From Aegilops tauschii subsp. strangulata (lineage: Eukaryota; Streptophyta; Magnoliopsida; Poales; Poaceae), in contig NC_053035.3 of assembly GCF_002575655.3 (NCBI RefSeq), forward strand, positions 93,583,322-93,647,321: a DNA stretch of 64,000 nt, given 5' to 3'. The notes below the pieces were generated by a model. It was not told the origin of the DNA. It made no database searches and saw nothing but the letters and a program-made list of their open reading frames with translations. The position numbers and the translations under genes are program-made. Shown here one piece after another: positions 35,353 through 45,419 of this stretch (position 1 is its first letter; each line of letters starts with the position of its first letter).

Positions 35353-38300
35353 CTAATCAAGCTCTTCACGAGCCGAGCTGCCCTGTTGCAGTGTGGTCCG
35401 GACCCTCTTGGTGGTGTCCAGGGGCTCAGCAGCCGGATTACGGTTCTGCTTGAGAAGGCCGCTCTGTACCTCTGTTGCTAGGGCGGCTGTGTGCTCCTCC
35501 GTTCGGAGGGAGCGTTTAGTGTTGCCATTGACTGTTATGACACCGCGTGGACTGGGCATCTTGAGTTTGAGATAAGCATAGTGTGGCACTGCGTTGAATC
35601 TAGCAAACGCGGTTCCTCCGAGCAGTGCGTGGTAGCCGCTGCGGAAAGGGACGATATCGAAAATGAACTCTTCGCTTCAGAAGTTATCCGAAGAACCAAA
35701 GACCACCTCCAGCGTGATTTAGCCCATGCAACGGGCCTCTACGCCTGGTATGACTCCTTTAAAGGTAGTCTTTGTGGGTTTGATTCGTGAGGGATTAATG
35801 CCCATCTTCCGCACTGTATCCTGAGAGAGCTGGTTGAGGCTGCTACCACCGTCCATTAGGACTCGCGTTAGGTGAAATCCGTCGATGATTGGGTCGAGGA
35901 CCAGTGCGGCCGAACCGCCATGGCGGATACTAGTTGGGTGATCTCGACGATCGAAGGTGATCGGGAATGACGACCACGGATTGAATTTTGGGGCGACTGG
36001 CTCTATCGCATAGACGTCCCTGAGTGCTCGCTTGCGCTCCCTTTTGGGGATGTGTGTAGCGTATATCATGTTCACCGTTTTGACTTGAGTGGGAAATTTC
36101 TGCTGCCCCCCAATGTTCGGCTGCCGGGGCTCTTCGTCCTCGTCCTCACTTGGTGATCCCTTTTCTTTGTTCTCGGCGTTTAACTTGCCAGCCTGTTTGA
36201 AAATCCAACAATCTTTGTTGGTATGATTGGCTTGTTTGTCTGGGGTGCCGTGTATCTGGCACGGACGATCAAGTATGCGGTCCAAGCTGGATGGTCCCTC
36301 ATTGTTCCTTTTGTAGGGCTTCTTCCGCTGGCCGGACTTGGAGCCGCTGAATCTGGCGTGAACTGTCGTGTCATCGGTGTTAGTCACCATTACTTCGGCG
36401 TTTTTGTTTATTGCGCCGGAGCTTGTCGGTGCTGTTTTTGGCCTCAGCGGGGCCTGCCTCGTTGGCTATGTTTGTACTACGAGCCAGCGAACTATCCTCA
36501 ACCGCGCAAAAGCGGGTCATGAGTGCCGTGAGGGCTGCCATAGACTTCGGCTTTTCTTGGCCGAGGTGGCGGGCGAGCCATTCGTCGCGGATGCTGTGTT
36601 TGAAGGCCGCTAGGGCTTCGGCATCCGGACAGTCAACGATCTGGTTCTTTTTGGTTAGGAACCTAGTCCAGAATTTTTTGGCTGATTCTCCAGGTTGTTG
36701 AACTATATGACTTAAGTCATTGGCATCTGGTGGCCGGACATAAGTGCCTTGGAAGTTGTCGAGAAAAGCTTCTTCCAAGTCCTCCCAGCTGCCGAAAGAA
36801 TTTTTAGGCAGGCTATTCAGCCAGTGTCTAGCTGACCCTTTTAATTTTAGTGGGAGGTATTTGATGGCATGGAGGTCATCTCCTCGAGCCATATGGATGT
36901 GGAGAATAAAATCTTCGATCCACACCGCGGGATCGGTTGTTCCGTCGTATGATTCAATATTGACGGGCTTGAACCCCTCGGGGAATTCGTGATCCAGTAC
37001 TTCATCTGTGAAGCAGAGGGGGTGTGTGGCGCCTCTATATCAGGCCGCGTCACGGCGCACCTCCGATGAAGTCCATCTGTGGTTATCGGCCCGGGCGTGA
37101 CTAGGTTTGTCACGTCCGAATACGTAGCCGTCATCCCGAGTCGGGAAGCGTCCTCGCGGTCCGTAGATTGATTGGGTGTGTCCTGCTCTACTGTCCAGGT
37201 CCTGCCGAAGGTCATATGTATGGTCCCGAGCTGTTCTGTCTCTGTCTTTACGAGGCGGTGGGGCGGAGTGTTGTTCGGTCTGAGTTGCCGCTTTATCCCG
37301 ACCGCGGGGTGGTCGGTCCGCCGCACTATCCCGACCACGTGGTGGTTGCTCCGCATTGCGCGTGGGAGGTACGGGATCTGGTGCCTCCTCATCGAACTGA
37401 GGTAGCAGTCTGCGCTTCGGGTAACTCTTGGCTAGGCGCTTGAGGCCGTATTCTTCGGCTGCCAGGACATCGGTCCATCTATCAATGAGTAGGTCTTGAT
37501 CGGCTTGGAGCTGCTGCTGCTTTTTCTTCAGGCTTCTTGCAGTAGCTATTAGCTGGCGCTTGAAGCGCTCCTGCTCGAGGGGTGCCTTAGGCATGATGAA
37601 ATCCTCACTGCCGAGGCTCTCCTCATCCTCGGAGACTGGACGATAACTATCGTCATCCGGGTCATTGGGCATGGCCTGTTTATCAGGGTTAACTTGCCCG
37701 TTGTCTTGTTCCTCCTGTTCGGATGCAGCTCCAACAGGGTCTTCATTGTTTTCGGCGTCGCCCGGAGTACTATTTTCTCCGGTGCCAGTGTTGCCATCTT
37801 TTGAGCGACGAGGCTTCGAACGGCGTTTAGGGCGCCGGCGCTTGGACTGTGTCTCAGAAGGTTTATTCGCAACTGGATCTTCTTTGTCATCGTCGCTAGC
37901 TTTTTTAGGTGTGTCAACCATGTACACATCGTACGAAGAGGTGGTCGTCCAACGTCCAGTGAATGGCGGGTCCTGGCCTTGCTCCTTGTCGGAATCGTTG
38001 TCCATACCGTCGATGTCTTCGAAGCCATAATCAAGCATGTTGGTTAAGTCATCGACAGTGGCTATGAAGTGGGTGGTGGGTGGGAAGCAAAATTCCCCAT
38101 CATCAGCCTCTAGCTCGAACCGAACATAGTTCGGCTGTGAGTCCTTCTCCAAGGAAAAATTCTTTAAAGAGTTTCTCACATCACCCAAAGGTGAGTGCTG
38201 GAAGATGTCTGCAGCGCTAAATTCGAAGATCAATAACCGATCCAGCTCGGTGTCCACAGGCGTACATGGTCTGGAACTTATAGCCGGACACGAGTCTGGA

Positions 38301-38722
38301 GTTCCGTTGACGCAAATATTGCAGGGTGTTGAGTCCGTGTGTGGCTCTAACGCCGCAGACTCTGTGGCCTCGGATGGCACGATCTGCTCCGGTTCTAAGG
38401 CCTTTGCAGCAACAGGAACCATCTTCTGGATGTGATCCGATGATGGATTTATGTCATGTTCATCGGGGCGAGGGGGAGCGATCGTCGCGGTCTCGAATTC
38501 GTCGAAGATCAGGTTTCCGCGGACGTCCGCGACGTAGTTCAAGCTTCCAAATCTAACCTGATGGCCAGACGCGTAGCTATCGATCTGCTCCAGATGGCCA
38601 AGCGAGTTGGCCCGCAGTACGGAGCCGTCGAACACGAAGATATGTCCTGGGAGGAATGTTTCGCCTTGGACGTCGTCACTATCGACGATTGAAGGGGGCA
38701 TGGAACCTTTCGACGACGGCAC
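35353..38722 (-). pseudogene. Gag and aspartic protease of the Gypsy element
   Basis: The start codon is at 38722 (MPSSKGSMPPSIVDSDD). An acidic, low-complexity N-terminal half of 560 residues runs to an in-frame TGA at 37040. The same frame continues into the gag capsid core: WIEDFILHIHMARGDD, LKGSARHWLNSLPKNSF and DNFQGTYVRPPDAND (about 36925-36700). A frameshift near 36388 leads to a basic region with a degenerate Cys/His knuckle (CQIHGTPDKQANHTNKDC), and then a protease-like domain with VLMDGGSSLNQLS, where DGG stands for the usual D-S/T-G. The frame decays near 35700-35350. Products would assemble particles and process gag. With one nonsense codon and one frameshift this copy is probably inactive. 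Confidence 0.75.
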
Positions 38723-38729
38723 AGTGGAA

Positions 38730-38748
38730 CTCTCAATGAAAGCACCAA
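38730..38748 (-). promoter_or_regulatory. Putative primer-binding site next to the 5' LTR
   Basis: The minus strand reads TTGGTGCTTTCATTGAGAG directly inside the LTR. Its position fits a primer site, and the TGG start fits pairing with a tRNA CCA end. I cannot name the tRNA. Confidence 0.5.
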
Positions 38749-39225
38749 TGTCTGTGTCAAAACCGGCGGATCTCGGGTAGGGGGTCCCGAACTGTGCGTC
38801 TAGGATCGATGGTAACAGGAGACGGGGGACACGATGTTTACCCAGGTTCGGGCCCTCTCTGTGGAGGTAGTACCCTACTTCCTGCTTGATTGATCTTGAT
38901 GAATATGCGTATTACAAGAGTTGATCTACCACGAGATCGTAATGGCTAAACCCTAGAAGTCTAGCCTATATGACTATGGTAATGAATATCCTATCCGGAC
39001 TACACCCTCCGGTTTATATAGACACCGGAGGGATCTAGGGTTACATAGAGTCGGTTACATAGGAAGAAATCTTCGTAGTTGATCGCCAAGTTTGCCTTCC
39101 ACGCCAAGGAGAGTCCAATCCGGACACGGGTACAATCTTCGGCCTACATGTCTTCACATCCCATCAGTCCGGCCCATGGATAACAGGCCAGACGCCCGAG
39201 GACCCCTTAGTCCAGGACTCCCACA
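38749..39225 (-). repeat. 5' LTR (right)
   Basis: Starts TGTCTGTGTC and ends GGACTCCCACA, followed by the target duplication CCCCT. Differences from the left LTR are mostly transitions. Confidence 0.9.
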
Positions 39226-40258
39226 CCCCTGTCGCGGTCGGATTGCACCCCACACACGTTCAGTCCTGCACACGGCTCACGCAAATGGAACGCGCTTCGG
39301 CTTGCCTCTTCACTGACATGTGGGACTGCACTTAGAGAAACCAACCACGCGCCAAACTCCCCCCACCCACCGTGCGAAAATCCTCTCCCCCCACCCAAAA
39401 ATTCCCCCAAATCCTAGATTCAACCGCCCTTCGGCCAACTAGCCAATAATATTCCCCAAAGCCCCCTCCCACCATCCCCCTCCACTCCATTCGCGCCGCC
39501 AAAGCCGCCTCCCCGCCATGCCGATACGTCGGCGACGCGGTTCGTCGAGGGGAAGCACGGCGATCCTCTTGCTCCCACAGTACGCTCTCGTAGACTGCCG
39601 TCCTCTAGCCGCGCCGCCACCGCTGGCGACGTTCTTGTGGAGGCGCACGGCGGTCAGCGCCGCCACCGCTGGCGATGTTCGTGTGGAGACCCACGGCGGT
39701 TAGCTTCTCCCACGGTACGCGCATTCTAGAGTGAGGCCCCGTGCATGTCGGTGTAGCGCTGAATGTTAGCTGATAGACGTTGTTAATCTCACTATTTGCC
39801 GAAGTAGTTTACAGTCAATGTGCTCTGCTTAAGAAGCTTCCTTGCCCTATTCTGCACTCAATCTGCTTAGCTGAGATGGCATGCCAAGGCCGATTAGTTG
39901 CTAAAATATCCTGCCATATATTTATTGTGACATAGATTGCCATGGTCTAGTAGCCAATCTGTTAGGTGAAATAGCTCTACACTATTTTATACTCGATCTT
40001 TGTTGCTGCGATGGCCTTCGATAGTTCGATGGCTGTGTGCTCGGCCTCATTGACTGCTGAAATAGCCTGCCATAATTTAGCACTCAAATCTGTTTGCTGA
40101 ATTAGCTTTACATATATTTCGTTACTTAGATCTGCTCGTCCAAATATCTTGCCATAGCTTTAGACATCGACCTAGGTATTTTCTTCTGGACTTCATAAAA
40201 AAGCATATATGTTTTTCCTGTAATATCTAGTAGAAGAACTATTTTGTATGTCTAACAG

Positions 40259-43200
40259 AGAGACAGGACTTGGATAACTTCTGCTCGAAGATTGTCCGCT
40301 GCATATGTCGAGGGGGTTGAAAACTTCATGAACTTTATCAGAGCTGAGTACGGTGGTCCAAAATTAGATGTGCTCTGCCCGTGTAGTAGTTGTATGAATT
40401 CAGTTACAAGACCCCAGTCAACTGTGCAAAATAATCTACACTTGTATGGGATGTCGGTCACATATACTAGGTGGGTTCATCATGGTGAAGCTGTGAACGT
40501 CAATGTTATTGACTACGTGGAAGCAGCAGATCACCATCTTGATCTGCCTGATGCTCAGGTGGAAGAGGAGGAGGAGGTGGTGGTGGCGGAGCCAATGAGT
40601 TTGACCAACATTGAAACAATGCTACGAAATGCTCGTGCATTCCGTGAACTTTCACCTGTAGAAGAAAAACGGTGGGCCCGCATGTTGGAACAATGCAACG
40701 TGGTTGTCACCCCAGGAAATAAGTTGTCGGTATTCTCAGCTATGGTCACCTTTCTTCAGGTGAAGACATCTGAGCGGATGACCAACAAATCATTCGATGC
40801 GATGTTGGCTGCTTTCCACAAAGCTTCCCCAGATGCGTCTGAGCTGCCACACACCTACAGTAAAATGAAGAATTTCCTTCGTGCAGTTGGAATTGGATAT
40901 GATATGACCCATGTTCGTAAGAATAATAGTGTTCTGTTCCAGAAGGATTATGCCAACTTAAGTGAGTGCCCGAAATGCAAATCATCAAGATGGAAAGATG
41001 GCGATGCTGTGAAGAGGACTCCTCATAATGTTCTGAGACATTTTCCAATTACACCAAGATTGCAGAAGTTGTTTCATGATGCTGAAACAGGAGAGGATGT
41101 ACTGTGGCATTCTAGGAACCAGGAGTACAGAGATCAGAATGTAATGAGCCATCCATCACATGGTAGTGAGTGGAAAAGCTTCAATCAGAAGCACGAAAAG
41201 TTTGCTGCTGACCCGAGAAACATTAGACTTGGCTTAGCTTCAGATGGATTTAACCCATTTGGCCACCAGAGCGCCACATATAGCATGTGGCCAGTGCTTG
41301 TGATCCCTTACGACATGCCTCCAAATGTCTGCACCAAAGAATCGAACTACATGATGGCCTTGCTCATCCGAGGTCCAAAAAGTCCTGGAAAGGATTTTGA
41401 TTTGTTCATGGAGCCTCTTGTGGAGGAACTTTAGCAGCTATGGAGGGGTGTTCTCACTCAAGACCTATATAGCAGCCCAGCAGCTGATTTCTTTCTGCGT
41501 GCTGTTATAATTTGGTGCATCCATGATTATCCGGCTTTGGGCACTATGTCAGGGCGAACGACACATGGTTACAATGCATGTGTTCGCTGTGATAGGAATC
41601 CGCTGTCATACGCAATACTTAGCAAGATCTGTTACATTGGACACCGCCGTTTCCTTGCCAAGGACAAGCCGCATCCTAGAAAATACCGAAGACATGTGTT
41701 CAATGCAAAGCTTGAAAACTGTGATGCGTCAAAGAGGCTCACCGCCGATGAGTTGCAAGTGGAATTAGAGAAGGTCAGGCATATTACACCAGGAAACCAT
41801 CCTGATAATGGTAGCGGGAAAAGGAAGCATGGCAGGGCAGAAGAGAGATATTTGTGTACCCGCAGGTCCACTTTGTGGGACTTGGAGTATTGAAAGATTT
41901 GGATCTGCGGCATAATCTTGATGTGATGCACATCGAGAAAAATATATGTGACAGCATTATCGGCACACTTCTTAATATTGAAGGCAAGACGAAAGATACC
42001 TTACAATGTAGGATTGATTTGACACACCTGGGTATCAGACAGGATTTGCAGGTGCAAGATGAAGGTAAACCATGGGATATGGCACCAGCGGTGTACGTCT
42101 TGGACAAGGTAAAAAGAAAAGAATTCTGCGAGGTCCTGTCACGTGTGAGATTCCCACATGGATTTGCTTCCAACCCTTGAAGGAGAGTCAGTGCAGATGG
42201 AAACAAGGTACAAGGGTTGAAAACTCATGACTGCCACGTCCTACTTCAAAGGGTTTTACCTGTTATCCTTAGAGGATTGGGCCGCCCTGACTTATACAGA
42301 GTAGTTGCAGAGTTGGGACAGTTCTTCAGGGAACTCTGTAGTAGAAATATCAGGATAGATGCTTTGGAGCGTCTTAGAGACAAGATACCAACTATCCTAT
42401 GCGACCTTGAGAAGATATATCCTCCAACCTTCTTTGATGTGATGGTGAATTTGGTTGTTCATCTACCTGATGAGGCACTACTTAGAGGTCCAGTACAGTA
42501 TGGCTGGATGTACCCTATTGAAAGGTGGCTAGGCACTTTCAAGGGCTATGTTAGGAATAGAGCTAGACCCGAGGGTTCCATTGCAGTGGCCTACATTGCT
42601 ACAGAAGCGTTGACATTCTGCTCAAAATACATTGAAACAACTGATCATCTTAGCAAAGAGGTGGATGAAGACAATCTCGGGCTCAATGTTTTCGATTATT
42701 TTGTTCGAGTTACAGGGAAGAGTCAACAAGAGGACAAACCTAATGATTTGGAAAAAATGGTTTGGTACGTGTTGAATAATTGTCCTGAGATACTACCTTA
42801 TATCAAGTAAGTGCTAAGTACTGCAACTTATATATCGTAATCTACTAAACTTGCAGCACATTCTTATGTATTTAGATGTTTGACGTGATCACTATGTTGT
42901 GCAGCATCTACAAAAAGGAGTTACTGCCGCAAAATCCAAGAAACATTGACAAACTGGTTATGGCAGGATTTGCGAAATGGTTCAAGAGCCATGTAAGCTT
43001 TTGAATTGCAGTGTCAGTTTTTTAATATATTGAGTACATAAGATGATCAGCTTGTCTATTTTCTAACCATAGGTTAAGAAGATGCGGGAGGATGGGTGGG
43101 CAGTTGATGATGCCCTTTACTCACTAGCAATGGGTCCTGATACTCGGGTAAGACATTATGAATCTTGCATTGTTGGAGATGTGCGCTACAACACCCTTGC

Positions 43201-43777
43201 ACAAGACGAAGGCAGGAAGACACAAAACAGTGCCATCATGAGCATGGATACGTATGATAAAGAGACAACTGAAATGTATGCTAACATAACAGACATTGTT
43301 TAGTTGCAGTATATCTCTAGTTTCGAGGATCATCGGTGTGTGGTTCTGTTGTGTTCTCGTTGGTATAACCTATTTTCCAGGACCACAAAACCCAGAGCTG
43401 ATGATTATTTCAAATCCATCAATGTCAAGGCGGCGTACCAGACCAACGAGCCTTTTATTTTGGCAAATCAAGCAACACATATATTTTTCTTGGAAGACAC
43501 ATTTGCACCTAGCGATAACTGGAGAGTATTGCAAAGGTTTGAGCAGAGGAATTCGTTTAATGAAGTTGCACAACAAGATGATGCTTACACTGCTCCTGAT
43601 GTACAAGATAACACAAATGTTCCTAATATCTTTGAGAACCATCACGTCAATGACGCCGGCGAAAAGATTGCATGTCGTGCTGTGGACATACAAGAGTTGA
43701 TCAAGAAGAAGCCAACGTTCGAGGACATTGAGGACGAAGAAGATGATGACACCGTGGGGAATTACGATTCAGACTGA
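40259..43777 (+). pseudogene. TNP2-type CACTA transposase (TAD, Transposase_21, DUF4218, DUF4216)
   Basis: After an acceptor at 40258, the main exon reads a transposase-associated domain (RDRTW, AAYVEGVENFMNFI, CPCSSCMNS, HLYGMSVTYTRWVHHGE). It continues into Transposase_21 (WHSRNQEYRDQNVMSHPS, LASDGFNPFG, MWPVLVIPYDMPPNVC, GHRRFLAKDKPHPRKYR, RHNLDVMHIEKNICDSI). A DUF4218-like part follows (HDCHVLLQRVLPV, PPTFFDVMVNLVVHL, GWMYPIERWLGTFKGYVRN), and two small exons (42905-42992 and 43073 on) lead to a DUF4216-like end (PFILANQATHIFFLED). It would cut and join CACTA ends in the nucleus. Decay: an in-frame TAG at 41432, a frameshift near 41850, a TGA at 42178 and a TAG at 43301. No functional enzyme can come from this copy as read. 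Confidence 0.85.
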
Positions 43778-44285
43778 TACACATGGTGAAGATGTTGATG
43801 CTGCTGCTGCGGATGATGATTACATTGCTTTTGTCGTATTTGCCTGCCAGAAGACATTTTTTAATCTACTATGTGAAATTGTGTTTGCTATGACAACTGA
43901 AACCTGATGAACATGTTGTTTAGTATTTTCCTGTGAGAACATCACTTGTTATGTATGCTGATTTGTGTTTGGTGATTGTATGACAACTAAAACATGATGA
44001 CATTGTTGTTTAGTTGTACTCGTATTTGGCAGTGAAACTTGATTTTAATGACATAGTTTCATGTTGGACTGCAATTTGCTCGACATCTTCGAATGAGAAC
44101 AAAGCTTACCTGACAGGGCCTCTGCTAATTTATTTATTTATTACCAAAAGGGCCTCTGCTATTTATTTGTTTATGAGCAAAAGGGGATACCCCCTGATTT
44201 CCGTTAATAGAAATCATTAGATGTTCACAACACTACGCCCAGCCTGCTACACAGGTTTCATTCATTACTAGTTTCAGCAAAGTGC
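43778..44285. other. Convergent 3' region between TNP2 and the GRF gene
   Basis: AT-rich spacer with an imperfect duplication: TATGACAACTGAAAC-TGATGA at 43888 and TATGACAACTAAAACATGATGA at 43978, each followed by GTTGTTTAGT. The two genes end towards each other here. Confidence 0.5.
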
Positions 44286-44966
44286 TCATGTCATAGCCAC
44301 TGAATACATGACGAGTGGTACATACACTGCAAATAAAGAGACAATCATCCTACAGAGCACATCAATTTTGCCCATTATCTTGACAACCTCTTTCATCTCC
44401 TCATTGTTGTCAAGGACGTTCAGCAGCCGTTGCTTGGCCATGATCAAAGGAACTGCATCTTTAACCTTCTGCTCTGCATCTTCCTCTTCTGACGTTACTT
44501 CAGTTACTTGTCCAACACCCCAACCTGCTGGTATTGGGATTCCTTGGCTAACCAAATAATCAGCATAGTTGCACTCCCCCACATCAGCAACTTCCCAGAA
44601 ATACAAATCACACGAATCTTCCCTTTTCTGCATGAATCAAATTGGAAGATCATCAACCAAACTATTAAAAAAATCAGCAACTGAAAGCAGCGGAACAACA
44701 CTTAAACATATTATTACCCCATGATTCGGGCATTTGAAGAAGACTCGGCCAGGGTTGAGGATTGTGGTTGAGACGCGATGGATGACTCTGCGTGATTTGC
44801 AGCAGTGGCACCACACCAACGGCAGCGGGTTGCGATGAGCAACCGGCTGCAGTGCGCGTGCCGGCGGGCGTGTGATGAGACCCACACACGATGGTACGGG
44901 TGGCGACTTGGCGCATATTTGGTTGTTGCCTGCTGAAGAGCAGGTTGACGAGCGGCCAGCAGACAT
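44286..44966 (-). CDS. GRF-type zinc-finger protein, two exons, in CACTA element
   Basis: Exon 1 is 44966-44718 and exon 2 is 44627-44286, with a 90-bp intron (donor GGG then GTAATA; acceptor CATGCAG). Joined, the frame is open for about 196 codons. Exon 1 has a Ser/Pro-rich start, then CHCCKSRRVIHRVSTT and NPGRVFFKCPNHG. Exon 2 continues CDLYFWEVADVGE. Together these give the C-x-C, NPGR-x-F-x-KC and C-x3-FW layout of GRF zinc fingers, which bind nucleic acid. An acidic linker, a helix (LLNVLDNNEEMKEVVKIMGK) and a hydrophobic tail (IVSLFAVYVPLVMYSVA) that may be a membrane segment follow. The start at 44966 is chosen over 45047 because the TATA at 45071 would place the cap site beside the upstream ATG. 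It is antisense to the dead TNP2 yet has no defect. Small GRF proteins are frequent in grass TEs; a role in transposition is only inference. Confidence 0.65.
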
Positions 44967-45070
44967 GGTTGCTGCGGCCAGAGCTCCTGATGCTAGGCAG
45001 AGTAAGTAGAGAAGAGGAGAAGCGAATGTTGGATATGTCAGTTTCATTACTTGCAGAGTAGCATAGCACC

Positions 45071-45078
45071 ATATATAG
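45071..45078 (-). promoter_or_regulatory. TATA-like box for the GRF gene
   Basis: The minus strand reads CTATATAT about 105 bases upstream of the proposed start codon at 44966, a normal spacing for a plant promoter with a short leader. Confidence 0.45.
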
Positions 45079-45419
45079 TCATAGTGTAGGTTTGTATTCG
45101 AACCAGCTACAGGAGCACGTCTCTCTTTTTTCTAAAACTCAGCAACGTCTCTTTACTGGTACACTAGCTTGTTCTATACGCCTTCTCAAGTCTTTGATTC
45201 CTCCACCTGACATCTGGGACCCACCGGAAGGGCCTCTGTATTTCGCGAAAAAAATGTGCCCCCCGCTGACAGGTGAGATGCACCAGCTATCTTCGCACGC
45301 AAGGAAGTGCCTCCTTATTACGCACAAAAAAAATGAATACTCCCCCTGCCAGCTGGAACCCAGCATCGTGGGAGGCTGACTTGTGGGCCTACCAAGTTGA
45401 CGGGGACAGAGGGCTTTGT

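Larger units (their letters stand above)
30175..39225 (-). mobile_element. Complete Gypsy-type element with gag-protease but no RT or integrase
   Basis: LTRs of 477 bp lie at both ends (30175-30651 and 38749-39225) and are flanked by CCCCT at 30170-30174 and 39226-39230. By hand count the LTRs differ at about 15 positions (about 3 percent). Gag and an aspartic protease lie on the minus strand, so 38749-39225 is the 5' LTR. No reverse transcriptase, RNase H or integrase motif is present. Instead 31203-34177 carries an antisense gene of the Transposase_28 family. This fits a non-autonomous 'terminal repeat with gag' element that would depend on a related autonomous partner. Confidence 0.85.
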
